Source of the DNA: Bradyrhizobium diazoefficiens
Lineage (GTDB): Bacteria > Pseudomonadota > Alphaproteobacteria > Rhizobiales > Xanthobacteraceae
Direction: 5' to 3'
Assembly (NCBI RefSeq): GCF_018131015.1
Contig: NZ_JAFCJJ010000026.1
Span: 1-64,000 of the forward strand
DNA length: 64,000 nt
The stretch's first letter is position 1. The number at the start of each line of letters is the position of its first letter. The notes beneath the pieces are model-generated. The model worked only from the letters and a program-made list of their open reading frames with translations, had not been told where the DNA came from and made no database searches. Made by a program: the position numbers and the translations under genes. Shown piece after piece: positions 1 to 8,505 of the stretch.

Positions 1-64
1 GAAGCAAGTGCCCAGCGAGTGGACGACGCAAAAAGGGATTGACTAACCAAGGCCCGTTACAGAA

Positions 65-135
65 GCCCGGATGAGCGAAGCGATATCCGGGATTCCACGA
101 GGGCTGTCCCCGGGTATCGCTCCGCTCACCCGGGC
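65..135. repeat. Imperfect intergenic inverted repeat
   Basis: Two arms of about 24 nt (65-88 and 112-135) are near-complementary and could form a long hairpin. The left arm contains the core ATGAGCGAAGCGA. The same core lies in a second long inverted repeat at 17136-17208, so this is a dispersed intergenic element. It sits just downstream of the minus-strand gene ending at 135 and could stabilise its mRNA 3' end. Confidence 0.7.
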
Positions 136-413
136 TACGGATCTCTCCGCGGCTTTCTTGGCCGATAAACCCAATCCAGCGCGGGACGCACCAGGCATCC
201 GAGGAATGCGCCCAGCAGGCAAAAGGCAGCGATCTCGTTGTCCCACTGGAGGCCGACATGGCCAAAATTGCGGACCATCAGGAGATAGAGCACCAGGACA
301 AGCACGCCGGCGAACAGCACTCTCTCCCAAAAACGCCTGGTCAGCGAGCAGATGACTCCGCACAAGAAGCCGAATGCCATCACGACCCCGTGGAAAGCCA
401 GCCACTCGCCCAT
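135..413 (-). CDS. Small hydrophobic membrane protein (unknown function)
   Basis: A 92-residue protein with about three predicted membrane segments (roughly residues 7-24, 34-50 and 60-78) and a basic C-terminus ending RPRKPRRDP. The start is placed at the ATG at 413 (MGEWLAF), which has a GGAG-type ribosome site just upstream; the longer upstream reading in this frame is Arg/Ser/Pro-rich and only shadows the preceding gene. It begins 13 nt after the stop of the indolepyruvate oxidoreductase gene and is probably co-transcribed with it. I do not recognise the family, and no function can be assigned from the sequence. Confidence 0.7.
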   Translation of the reverse strand: MGEWLAFHGVVMAFGFLCGVICSLTRRFWERVLFAGVLVLVLYLLMVRNFGHVGLQWDNEIAAFCLLGAFLGCLVRPALDWVYRPRKPRRDP

Positions 414-426
414 TGGAGCGAACTCC

Positions 427-3400
427 CTACTCCGCAGCGATCTGCCTCGGTGCGGGCGGCGGGGTGACGAGATCCGCGGCGAGCTGGGCGTAGCGGGCCT
501 TGGCGTCGGTGACCGCCTTCTCCTTGACCGGGCCGTAGCCACGGATGCGGTCGGGCAACGACAGGAGCTCGACGGCGGTATCGTGCGTCACGGGCGACAG
601 CAGGCCGAGCACGGTTGAGACGTCCTTCTCGTAGCCGGCGATCAGGTCGCGCTCGAGCTTGCGGTCGGCGCTGCCGCCGAAGATGTCGAGCGGGGTGCCG
701 CGCAAGAACTTGAATTTTGCCAGGACGCGCAGGGCCTTCAGCATCCCCGGGCCGAACGCGCGCTTTTTCGGGCGGCCGAGCGCATCGACGCCGCGCGCGA
801 GGATCGGAGGCGCGAAGTTGAAGCTGAACTTGTAGTCGCCCTCGAACTGGTCGCGGAGCTGCTGTTCGAATGCGCCATTGGTGAACAGGCGCGCGACCTC
901 GTATTCATCCTTGTAGGCCAGCAGTTTTGCGTAGTTCACCGCCACCGCGCGCGGCAGCGCCTCGCCATAGCCGCCCTTCACCGCGGCGTCGCGGACCTGG
1001 TCGACCAGCTTGCGGTAGCGCTTTGCCAGGCGGCCGTTCTGATAGGCGGTGAGATGTTTCTCGCGATGCGCGATGACCTCGTCCAGCGTCATCGCGTCCA
1101 GCGTCTTCGGCGCAACCGCCTCGTCCGTCCCCTTCAGCATCTCGGCAAGGCGCGCGGGGTCCGCGACCGCGAGGCGGCCGAGGCGGAAGGCTTCCTTGTT
1201 CATCTTGATCGAGACGCCGTTGACCTCGATCGCCTGCTCGATCGCCTCCGCCGACAGCGGCAGGAGGCCCTTCTGATAGGCATAGCCCATCATCATCATG
1301 TTGGTGGCGATGCTGTCGCCGAGCAGCTGCTCGGCCGGCTTGGTGAAGTCGAAGAACGCGGAGTCCGCGTGCAGCGCCGTTTCCAGCAGGCCGTTCAGCT
1401 TGCGGGTCTGGAAGTTGAAGTCGCGGTTGAGGATGAAGTCGGCGGTGGGAATGACGTGGCTGTTGATGATGCCGCGGGTGCGGCTGGTGTCGCAGAGCGA
1501 GATCGTGTCCTTGGCAACCGCCACGACCTCGTCGGCGGCGAGCACGAGATCGGCCGTGCCGGTGACGATGCGCGAGCAGGTCACCTCGGCCGGATGATCC
1601 GACAGCCGGACGTGGCTCAGCACCGCCCCGCCCTTCTGCGCAAGGCCCGACATGTCGAGGATCATCGAGGCCTTGCCCTCGATATGCGCGGCCATGCCGA
1701 GCAGCGCGCCGATGGTGAGGACGCCGGTGCCGCCGACGCCGCCGACGGCGATGTTGTAGGGCTTGTCGAGCGAGGGACGCGAGGCCGGCTCCGGCAGCTC
1801 ACCGATGTCGGCAAGCTCGGCCGGTGCGCGGTGGCGCGGTGCGCCGCCGTCGATGGTGACGAAGGACGGGCAAAAACCCTTGATGCAGGAATAGTCCTTG
1901 TTGCAGGACGACTGGTTGATGGCGCGCTTGCGGCCGAACTCGGTCTCCAGCGGCTCGACCGAGATGCAGTTCGACTGCACCGAGCAGTCGCCGCACCCTT
2001 CGCAGACGGCCGGGTTGATCATGACGCGGCGCGCCGGATCCTCCATCAGGCCGCGCTTGCGGCGGCGGCGTTTTTCGGCCGCGCAGGTCTGCACGAACAC
2101 GATCGCGGAGGTGCCCTTGAACTCGCGGCACATCTTCATGACGTTGTCGAGCTCGTCGCGGTGATATTTCTTCACGCCGGGCGCGATGGTGTCGGCCGGA
2201 TAGGAGTCGGGATTTTCCGAGACCAGGTAGATCTCGCGGATGCCTTCGGCATGGAGCTGGAAGGTGATCTGCTGCGGCGAGAGGTCGCCGTCATGGCGCT
2301 GGCCGCCGGTCATGGCGACGGCGTCGTTGTACAGGATCTTGTAGGTGATGTTGGCCTTGGAGGCGATCGCCTGGCGGATGGCGAGAATTCCCGAGTGGAA
2401 ATAGGTGCCGTCGCCGAGATTGGCGAAGATGTGGTTCTCGTTGGTGAACGGCGAAATCCCGACCCACGGCACGCCCTCGCCGCCCATATGGGTGAACGTC
2501 TCGGTCGAGCGGTTCATCCACAGCGCCATGAAGTGACAGCCGATGCCGGCCATGGCGCGGCTGCCTTCGGGGACCTTGGTCGAGGTGTTGTGGGGGCAGC
2601 CGGAGCAGAAATACGGGGTTCGGGACACCGGCGCGGTGGGCACCATCTGGGTCGCCTGACGGCCGTTGAACCAGTCGGCTTTTACGCGGAGCATCTCGGC
2701 GATCTCGGGATTGAGATTGAGCCGGAGAAGTCGCTCGGTGAGCGAGGTCGCAAGCGAGGCAACGCTGAGCTCGGCGGCGAAGGTCAGGAAGCGCTTGTCG
2801 TGCTCGTCCATCTTGCCGACGATGCGCGGGCGGACGTCGTCGCGCCAGTTGAACAGCTCCTGCTTGACCTGGTTCTCGACGATCTCGCGGCGTTCCTCGA
2901 CGATGAAGATCTCCTCGAGCCCGACCGCGAACTGGCGCACGCCCTCCGGCTCCAGCGGCCAGGGCATGCCGATCTTGTAGAGGCGCAGGCCGATCTTGGC
3001 GGCGATCTCCTCGGTGATGCCGAGCTCGCGCAGCGCCTGGCGAACGTCCTCGTAGCTCTTGCCCGACGCCATGATGCCGTAGCGGGCGTTCGGGGAATCC
3101 ATGGTGACGCGATTGACCTTGTTGGCGCGCGCAAAGGCGATCGCGGCAAAGCCCTTGTAGTCCTGCAGGCGGCGGTCCTGCTCGAACCGGTCGTCCGGCC
3201 AGCGCAGATTGAGCCCGCCGGGCGGCAGCTCGAAATCGGCGGGGATGATGAACGGCTTCATCTCGTCGGTGAGGTCGATTTCGGCGGTGGTCTCCACCGT
3301 CTCGGTGATCACCTTCATGCCGACCCAGCATCCGCTGTAGCGCGACATCGCAATGCCGAGCAGGCCCATCTCGATCATCTCGTGGATGCTCGAGGGATAG

Positions 3401-3918
3401 AGGTAAGGCATCAGCGCCGAGATGAAGGCGTGGTCGGACTGATGCGGGACGGTCGAGGATTTTGCGCCGTGGTCGTCGCCGGCGAGGCACAGCACGCCGC
3501 CGTTCTTGGCCGAGCCGGCCGCGTTGCCGTGGCGGAACACGTCGCCGCAGCGATCGACGCCGGGGCCCTTGCCGTACCAGATGCCGACCACGCCATCATG
3601 CTTGGCACCGGGTGAGAGGTTGAGCTGCTGCGAGCCCCATACGGCGGTCGCCGCCAGGTCCTCGTTCACGCCGGGCTGGAACTTGATGTTGTACTGCTCG
3701 AGATGTTTTCGCGCGGCGAAGAGCTGCTGGTCGTAGCCGCCAAGCGGCGAGCCGCGATAGCCGGAGATGAAGCCCGCTGTGTTGAGCCCGTTGGCGCGGT
3801 CGCGCCGGATCTGGGCCATGGGCAGGCGAACCAGCGCCTGGATGCCCGTCGTGAAGACGTGGCCGGTTTCCTGGGTGTATTTCTGATCGAGACTGATCGG
3901 CCCCTGGTTGATGCCCAT
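427..3918 (-). CDS. Indolepyruvate:ferredoxin oxidoreductase, fused alpha/beta subunits
   Basis: A 1,163-residue fusion of IorA-like and IorB-like parts. Such enzymes oxidatively decarboxylate aryl- (indole-) pyruvates to acyl-CoA using thiamine diphosphate, with ferredoxin as electron acceptor, so they act in aromatic amino-acid catabolism. Visible features: a cysteine cluster CSGC near 438-441; a TPP motif beginning GDG at 502 and ending near ND at 531; a 4Fe-4S-type set C639/C642/C645/C651 followed by C672/C678/C683; and a glycine-rich GVGGTG segment near 727-732 starting the gamma-domain (IorB) half. The length is normal for the fused proteobacterial form. The substrate could be another 2-oxo acid; the family assignment is firm, the exact substrate is inferred. 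Confidence 0.93.
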   Translation of the reverse strand: MGINQGPISLDQKYTQETGHVFTTGIQALVRLPMAQIRRDRANGLNTAGFISGYRGSPLGGYDQQLFAARKHLEQYNIKFQPGVNEDLAATAVWGSQQLNLSPGAKHDGVVGIWYGKGPGVDRCGDVFRHGNAAGSAKNGGVLCLAGDDHGAKSSTVPHQSDHAFISALMPYLYPSSIHEMIEMGLLGIAMSRYSGCWVGMKVITETVETTAEIDLTDEMKPFIIPADFELPPGGLNLRWPDDRFEQDRRLQDYKGFAAIAFARANKVNRVTMDSPNARYGIMASGKSYEDVRQALRELGITEEIAAKIGLRLYKIGMPWPLEPEGVRQFAVGLEEIFIVEERREIVENQVKQELFNWRDDVRPRIVGKMDEHDKRFLTFAAELSVASLATSLTERLLRLNLNPEIAEMLRVKADWFNGRQATQMVPTAPVSRTPYFCSGCPHNTSTKVPEGSRAMAGIGCHFMALWMNRSTETFTHMGGEGVPWVGISPFTNENHIFANLGDGTYFHSGILAIRQAIASKANITYKILYNDAVAMTGGQRHDGDLSPQQITFQLHAEGIREIYLVSENPDSYPADTIAPGVKKYHRDELDNVMKMCREFKGTSAIVFVQTCAAEKRRRRKRGLMEDPARRVMINPAVCEGCGDCSVQSNCISVEPLETEFGRKRAINQSSCNKDYSCIKGFCPSFVTIDGGAPRHRAPAELADIGELPEPASRPSLDKPYNIAVGGVGGTGVLTIGALLGMAAHIEGKASMILDMSGLAQKGGAVLSHVRLSDHPAEVTCSRIVTGTADLVLAADEVVAVAKDTISLCDTSRTRGIINSHVIPTADFILNRDFNFQTRKLNGLLETALHADSAFFDFTKPAEQLLGDSIATNMMMMGYAYQKGLLPLSAEAIEQAIEVNGVSIKMNKEAFRLGRLAVADPARLAEMLKGTDEAVAPKTLDAMTLDEVIAHREKHLTAYQNGRLAKRYRKLVDQVRDAAVKGGYGEALPRAVAVNYAKLLAYKDEYEVARLFTNGAFEQQLRDQFEGDYKFSFNFAPPILARGVDALGRPKKRAFGPGMLKALRVLAKFKFLRGTPLDIFGGSADRKLERDLIAGYEKDVSTVLGLLSPVTHDTAVELLSLPDRIRGYGPVKEKAVTDAKARYAQLAADLVTPPPAPRQIAAE

Positions 3919-4200
3919 GCTCGTCCTCTTCCGCCCTTTTAAGCGTCTGGCTGCTTAAGCCGTTGCCTGCCCGTTGTTTTTAGCTAGGGCGCGCCGACCA
4001 CCTTCGCCACTCTATGTCGGATTTTTAACGCTCCGCATCACAAATCTGGACCAAAGTCAGCGCCGGGTAAAAATCGCAATTTCGTGGCCTGAACCACACC
4101 GGCGATTTTCACTTTGTGTCACCATACCCCCGCCGTCGCGAAACGACGTGACGCCGCTATAATGCGGATGGGACGGGCTGGCCGCGGGAGACGACCGGCG

Positions 4201-5427
4201 ATGCGGACGATTCTGGCTGTTGTGCTGTTGTGCGGTGCGGTTGGGAGCGCGGCCCTTGCAGGCGCGGCTGCGGCTGCCGAGCCGTCGCCGGAGCTGATCG
4301 CCTATGGCAAGGCGCTGGTCGAGGCCGGCGGCTGCGCGGGCTGCCATACCGCCGATCCCGCAAAACCGTTCGCGGGCGGAAAGCGCATCGACACGCCCTT
4401 CGGCGCGATCTACGCGCCGAACCTGACGCCGGACCGCGACACCGGCATCGGTGGCTGGAGCGATGCCGATTTTAAGCGCGCGCTGCGCACCGGCACGGCG
4501 CCGGACGGCTCGCTGTATTACCCGGCCTTTCCGTATCCGTACTTCACCAAAATGACGAAGGACGACACGCTCGCCATCCGTGCCTGGCTCGGCACGCTGG
4601 CGCCGGTCGTGAACCGCAACAGGCCGCCGGAGCTGCGCTGGCCGTTGGGCCATCGCGGCCTGATGCGGGCCTGGAACTATCTGTTCTTCAAGCCGGGCCT
4701 GTACGAGCCGGACCAGACCAAAGGCGCGGCCTGGAACAGGGGCGGCTATCTCGTCAACGGGCCCGGGCATTGCGGCGCCTGCCACACGCCGAAGAACTAT
4801 TTTGGCGCCGACAAGAACGCCGTGGCGCTCTCAGGCAGCGAGATCGGCGGATGGTTCGCACCGCGGCTCGACGGGGCCACGCGGACGGGCCTGAAATCGT
4901 GGAGCGTCGAGGACATCGCCGAGTACCTGCAAAGCGGCCGCAACGCCAAGAGCCATGCCGGCGGACCGATGGCGGAGGTGATCGTCAATTCGACCGCGAA
5001 GATGCGCGATGCCGATGTGCGCGCGATCGCGGTCTATCTGAACAGCCTGCCCTCGGTGCGGCGCGAGACCAACGTGACGCCGCCGGACGACGACGAGATG
5101 AAGGCCGGCCAGGCCGTCTATGCGCGGTTCTGCATCGCCTGCCATGAGGCCGACGGCTCGGGCGCGCCGCGCATCTATCCGCCGCTGCCGGCGAATGCGC
5201 TGCTGCAATCGAACAATCCATCCTCCACCCTGCGCATCATCCTCGACGGCGCGCACACCGTGACGACGCCGCGCGCGCCCAACACCGGCGAGATGCCGGC
5301 CTATGCCAAGCAACTGTCGGACGAACAGATCGCGGCGGTGACGAACTACATCCGCAATTCCTGGGGCAACGCCGCGCCGCTGGTAACACCGGCGCAGGTG
5401 GCGAAGGCACGAGGCCAGGGACAGTAG
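4201..5427 (+). CDS. Triheme c-type cytochrome (alcohol/aldehyde dehydrogenase cytochrome subunit-like)
   Basis: A 408-residue exported protein with a signal peptide (about residues 1-26, ending AAAAA-EPSP) and three CxxCH heme-binding motifs: CAGCH at 45-49, CGACH at 191-195 and CIACH at 311-315. This three-heme layout matches the membrane cytochrome c subunit of periplasmic PQQ or flavin dehydrogenases, which passes electrons to the respiratory chain. The start at 4201 is chosen because the signal peptide begins there and GGGAG precedes it; the longer frame reaching back to 4114 adds an implausible basic leader. No dehydrogenase catalytic subunit lies next to it, so its redox partner is unknown. 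Confidence 0.88.
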   Translation: MRTILAVVLLCGAVGSAALAGAAAAAEPSPELIAYGKALVEAGGCAGCHTADPAKPFAGGKRIDTPFGAIYAPNLTPDRDTGIGGWSDADFKRALRTGTAPDGSLYYPAFPYPYFTKMTKDDTLAIRAWLGTLAPVVNRNRPPELRWPLGHRGLMRAWNYLFFKPGLYEPDQTKGAAWNRGGYLVNGPGHCGACHTPKNYFGADKNAVALSGSEIGGWFAPRLDGATRTGLKSWSVEDIAEYLQSGRNAKSHAGGPMAEVIVNSTAKMRDADVRAIAVYLNSLPSVRRETNVTPPDDDEMKAGQAVYARFCIACHEADGSGAPRIYPPLPANALLQSNNPSSTLRIILDGAHTVTTPRAPNTGEMPAYAKQLSDEQIAAVTNYIRNSWGNAAPLVTPAQVAKARGQGQ

Positions 5428-5433
5428 TTAACT

Positions 5434-5570
5434 CCCTCTCCCCGTTCTTACGGGGAGAGGGTTGGGGTGAGGGGCTGCTTCCGCAGGGACGGTGACAGTT
5501 GGACTCGAGGAGAGTCCCCTCACCCGCCGCGCGTTCCGAGCGTCGCCTCTCCCCGCAGGCGGGGAGAGGC
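5434..5570. repeat. Pair of perfect palindromes (CTCTCCCC-type intergenic repeat)
   Basis: Two perfect hairpins share the CCTCTCCCCG core: arms 5434-5444/5451-5461 (11 bp, 6-nt loop) and arms 5545-5556/5559-5570 (12 bp, 2-nt loop). They lie between convergent genes, so they may end transcription from either side, although neither has a strong T-run. Similar CTCTCCCC palindromes are common intergenic repeats in Bradyrhizobium (recalled, not searched). Confidence 0.7.
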
Positions 5571-5582
5571 GAAGAAAGCGCC

Positions 5583-6227
5583 CTACTTCTCCTCATCCCC
5601 ACCGAACACGAATTTCGGCATCTCCCATTTGTAGCGCACCGCGAGCAGGCGGAAGCTGATGCCGAGGGCAAACGTCAAAATGGTCCAGAGCTCGGCGTTG
5701 AGCTTGAGGCCGAAGGCGGTCGCGTAGAACAGGCCGGTCACGACCGAGACGGTGGCATAGAGCTCGGAGCGGAAAAGCAGCGGCACGTCGTTGCAGAGCA
5801 CGTCGCGTAGCACGCCGCCGGCGCAGCCCGTCACCATGCCCGAGACGATCACGATCGGCAGCGACGCCCCCGTCTGCCAGGCGACGTCGCAGCCGGCCAT
5901 GGTGAAGACGACGAGGCCGATGGCGTCGAGCACGATGAAGGCGACCTTGAGCCGGTGGACGAGACGCGCGGTCAGGATGGTGAGGAAGGCGGCGCCGCCG
6001 GCGAGCGCGAGATAGACGGGGTTTTCGACCCAGACCAGCGGATAATGCCCGAGGAAGAGATCGCGCAGCGTGCCGCCGCCGAGCGCGGTGATGCAGCCGA
6101 GGAAGCAGACGCCGAGCCAGTCCATGCTGCGCCTACCCGCAGCGAGCGCGGCCGTCATGCCTTGCGCTGCGACTGCGACCAGCGACAGGACATGCAGCAC
6201 GCTATCGCCCGGCGGCAGGCTCCACAT
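5583..6227 (-). CDS. TRIC/YicG-family membrane protein (UPF0126)
   Basis: A 214-residue integral membrane protein with about seven hydrophobic segments and two repeated glycine-rich elements, GGGTLRDLFLG and GGVLRDVLCNDVP. These are the signature of the duplicated UPF0126/TRIC domain. Bacterial members form trimeric cation channels, some reported to carry other small solutes. The start at 6227 (MWSLPPG) has AGAGGGA upstream; about 50 extra N-terminal residues in the longer frame overlap the divergent gene's leader and lack membrane character. The C-terminus (GGDEEK) is short and acidic. Confidence 0.85.
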   Translation of the reverse strand: MWSLPPGDSVLHVLSLVAVAAQGMTAALAAGRRSMDWLGVCFLGCITALGGGTLRDLFLGHYPLVWVENPVYLALAGGAAFLTILTARLVHRLKVAFIVLDAIGLVVFTMAGCDVAWQTGASLPIVIVSGMVTGCAGGVLRDVLCNDVPLLFRSELYATVSVVTGLFYATAFGLKLNAELWTILTFALGISFRLLAVRYKWEMPKFVFGGDEEK

Positions 6228-6396
6228 CGTCGTTCCCTCTTTCGCTCTGGAACCAAGGAGTTCCCGAGGTTCCCTCCGCGTCAACAGGTTCCCGATTCCC
6301 GCGGCGAGAGCAACATGCGACGAAAGCATGAGAGGGGGCGGAACGGAATCTCGCATCCGAGGGTTGTCTCGCGGCAATCAACGAGGAGACCAATCG

Positions 6397-6822
6397 ATGG
6401 CAGACGACCGTTTTCCGAACGATCCGTACCGCCCGAACCTCGCCGACGATGAGTATCTTCGCGCGGCGCGTCGGGATAGCGATCTTCAAGCCGATCCCGA
6501 GCTCGGCGAAGGCCCCGCCTCCAGCGGCAAGGTCGCATTGTTCGCGGTGGCGATAGCCCTGGTGCTGGGCGCGGTGTTCTATGGCCTGAACAATTCCACC
6601 ACGGGCAACCAGGCGAGCAACACGCCGGCAACGCAGACCGCGCAGCAGACGCCCGCCAATCCGGCCGCACCTCCCGGCATGCGTGACGTGACGCCGCGCA
6701 GCAACACCGCGCCGGGCGTGACCACGGGTGCCGCGCCGAGCAAGCCAGCCGCACCGGCTCCGGATACGCCTGCGGCAAAGCCGGCGCCGGATACGCAGAC
6801 GCCGTCTGACGGCGCGAAGTAA
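6397..6822 (+). CDS. Single-pass membrane protein with Ala/Pro/Thr-rich tail
   Basis: A 141-residue protein: a polar N-terminus (MADDRFPNDPYRPNLADDEY), one transmembrane helix (about residues 48-65, VALFAVAIALVLGAVFYGL) and a low-complexity Ala/Pro/Thr/Asn-rich region to the end. The layout suggests a cytoplasmic head with a flexible periplasmic tail. The start at 6397 is supported by GAGGAG 8-10 nt upstream. I recognise no defined domain and assign no function. It is divergent from the TRIC-like gene. Confidence 0.72.
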   Translation: MADDRFPNDPYRPNLADDEYLRAARRDSDLQADPELGEGPASSGKVALFAVAIALVLGAVFYGLNNSTTGNQASNTPATQTAQQTPANPAAPPGMRDVTPRSNTAPGVTTGAAPSKPAAPAPDTPAAKPAPDTQTPSDGAK

Positions 6823-6843
6823 CGATTTGCAACAACAGGCAAC

Positions 6844-6878
6844 AGCGGCGGGATGAAAGTCCCGCCGCTATTTCTTTG
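6844..6878. terminator. Bidirectional intrinsic terminator
   Basis: A perfect 10-bp stem (AGCGGCGGGA at 6844-6853, partner at 6860-6869) with a 6-nt loop is followed by ATTTCTTTG. It lies between a plus-strand gene ending at 6822 and a minus-strand gene ending at 6882, so it can serve both; the T-tract favours the plus strand. Confidence 0.8.
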
Positions 6879-6881
6879 TGC

Positions 6882-7691
6882 CTAGCTAAACATCTTGTTG
6901 AGCTCGCCGCCGGGATAGCCGTTGCCGAGCTCGGTGAACGTCCCCTTCTCCGCCATCTCCTTCGCCGCGCGCATAAAGCCGCCCCAGGCGGCGCGCGCCA
7001 GCGATCCGCCGACGCTGATCCGGCGCACGCCGAGATCTTCGGCCTCCTTCAGCGACAGGCCGGACGCGCCGATCAGGAGATTGAACGGCTTCGGTGCGAC
7101 AGCCTTCACCACCGCCGCAATGTCCTCGCGCGTCTTCAGGCCGGGCGCGTAGAGGCAATCGGCGCCGGCATCCGCGTAGGCCGTGAGCCGGTCGATGACG
7201 AGCTTGAGGTCGGTCACACCCCACAGATAAGCCTCGCAGCGGCCGACCAGCAACGCGCCGCTGTCGCCGATCGCCTTGCGCGAGGCCCTGATGCGCTCGA
7301 CCGCGAGCGCACCGTCGTAGAGCGGCTTGTTCTTGTCGCCGGTGGAATCCTCGATCGAGAGGCCGGCGACGCCGGTGCGTACACAGCGCTCGACATGGTC
7401 CGCGACCTTGTCTGGCTCGACCGCGAAGCCGCCCTCGAAGTCGGCATTGACGGGAAGGTCGATGGCCGAGCTCAATGCTGCCAGATGCTGACAGACGTCG
7501 TCCACATTGACATGGTTGTCGGCCTTGCCGATCGTCCAGGCAAAGCCGGCGCTCGACGACGCCACCGCCTTGAAGCCGAGATGCTGCAACGCCTTGGCGC
7601 TGCCGACGTCGACCGGATTGGGCAGGATGAAGCAGCCACTCTCGTGCAGCTTCCTGAAGGCAGCGCGCTTGTCCGCGGTCGTCACGTTCAT
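6882..7691 (-). CDS. Isocitrate lyase/PEP mutase superfamily protein
   Basis: A 269-residue TIM-barrel protein. The N-terminal FxxLHxxGCFILPNPVDVGSA region, the metal-binding NADFEGGFA segment (about 81-89) and GLSIEDSTG are characteristic of the carboxy-PEP mutase/isocitrate lyase superfamily. Members make or break C-C or C-P bonds next to a carboxylate using Mg2+. The short length and lack of the isocitrate-lyase KKCGH signature place it with the oxaloacetate-decarboxylase/carboxyvinyl-phosphonate-mutase-like subgroup rather than AceA. The substrate cannot be told from sequence. It ends 15 nt from a shared terminator and is read from its own promoter after a 50-bp gap. Confidence 0.85.
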   Translation of the reverse strand: MNVTTADKRAAFRKLHESGCFILPNPVDVGSAKALQHLGFKAVASSSAGFAWTIGKADNHVNVDDVCQHLAALSSAIDLPVNADFEGGFAVEPDKVADHVERCVRTGVAGLSIEDSTGDKNKPLYDGALAVERIRASRKAIGDSGALLVGRCEAYLWGVTDLKLVIDRLTAYADAGADCLYAPGLKTREDIAAVVKAVAPKPFNLLIGASGLSLKEAEDLGVRRISVGGSLARAAWGGFMRAAKEMAEKGTFTELGNGYPGGELNKMFS

Positions 7692-7741
7692 GTTTCTCTC
7701 CCTTGTTGCCGCGCTGACATAGGCGCCTGTGCCGGTTAGCG

Positions 7742-8092
7742 CTAGTGCGCGTCGTGCACGGCGCGGCTGTCCTTCGGCGCCTGCGCCCGATCGGTCATGC
7801 CGTAGTCGCGCACCACGCTGGCGATGCGCAGATGGTAGTCGGCGAAGATCTGCGCCCTGCCCTTCGCCTGGGTGCGGCGGTGCTCCACGGTGTTGCGCCA
7901 GGCCTGGACTGCGGCCTCGTCGCGCCAGAACGACAGCGACAAGACCTTGCCCTTCTCGGTCAGGCTCTCGAAACGCTCGACCGAGATGAAGCCGTCGATG
8001 GTCTGCAGGATCGGCTTGAGATCGGCGGCGAGGTCGAAATAGTCCTGGCGGTGTTCCGGCTTGGGCCAGACCTCGAAGATCACGGCGATCAT
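7742..8092 (-). CDS. Antibiotic biosynthesis monooxygenase (ABM) domain protein
   Basis: A 116-residue protein with the dimeric alpha/beta-barrel ABM fold: an initial strand (MIAVIFEVWPKPE), then LKPILQTIDGFISVERFES, then LSLSFWRDEAAVQAWRNTVEHR. The pattern GFISVERFES...FWRDE is typical. Family members act as cofactor-free oxygenases or heme-handling proteins. The start at 8092 is the first Met with fold-consistent sequence; upstream codons in the frame shadow the neighbouring gene. It lies 25 bp after the NIPSNAP-type gene, suggesting one operon of two small ferredoxin-like-fold proteins. Confidence 0.82.
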   Translation of the reverse strand: MIAVIFEVWPKPEHRQDYFDLAADLKPILQTIDGFISVERFESLTEKGKVLSLSFWRDEAAVQAWRNTVEHRRTQAKGRAQIFADYHLRIASVVRDYGMTDRAQAPKDSRAVHDAH

Positions 8093-8117
8093 GGGCGTCT
8101 CCTCAATCGTTGATAGG

Positions 8118-8426
8118 CTACGATACCACCTTGCGCAGGAAGGTGCGCTCCTCCGCGAGGATGAACTTGCCTTCCTCGGCGAACTGGAAGTTCGCCACAC
8201 CCTCGGCATCCTGCCGCAGCCGGGCGCGATAGGCCTCATAGGCCGCAAGGCTCTCGAAGCTGATCAGCGCGAAGGCGATGTTGTTGGTGCCTTCATGTGG
8301 CATGAAATAGCCGACGAGATCGCCGCCGCATTTCGGGATGATGGTGAGCCAGCGCTTCGCATAGTCCTCGAACTGCGCGCGCTTGAACGGATCGAGCTGG
8401 TAGCGGATGAAGACGGTGACGGACAT
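8118..8426 (-). CDS. NIPSNAP-family protein
   Basis: A 102-residue protein with the pattern SVTVFIRYQLDPFKRAQFEDYAKRW...GGDLVGYFMPHEGTNNIAFALISFESLAAYEAYRARL, typical of NIPSNAP/ferredoxin-like barrel proteins. Function is generally unknown; members often sit with stress or catabolic genes. The start at 8426 was chosen because the domain begins there and GGAGC lies upstream. It is transcribed divergently from the ArsR-type regulator at 8504, and the palindrome between them could control both genes. Confidence 0.82.
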   Translation of the reverse strand: MSVTVFIRYQLDPFKRAQFEDYAKRWLTIIPKCGGDLVGYFMPHEGTNNIAFALISFESLAAYEAYRARLRQDAEGVANFQFAEEGKFILAEERTFLRKVVS

Positions 8427-8481
8427 GGGGCTCCTCTGTTCCCGTATCGTGGCGCCGAAACTACGCCCTTGCCCGACGTTG

Positions 8482-8505
8482 ATGCTTCGGCTATCATCGA
8501 AGCAT
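8482..8505. promoter_or_regulatory. Palindromic operator candidate over the ArsR-type start codon
   Basis: A perfect 8-bp inverted repeat, ATGCTTCG (8482-8489) and CGAAGCAT (8498-8505), with an 8-nt spacer. The right arm includes the first two bases of the regulator's start codon (8504). Centres of the arms are about 16 bp apart, fitting a dimeric winged-helix protein. It lies between two divergent genes and could be an autoregulatory site. Confidence 0.6.

Noticed and set aside
1054..3615. Long plus-strand open frame (853 codons) opposite the indolepyruvate oxidoreductase gene
   Set aside because: It is rich in Arg/Ala/Asp/His with no domain and lies wholly antisense to a strongly supported gene; long antisense frames are expected at this GC content.
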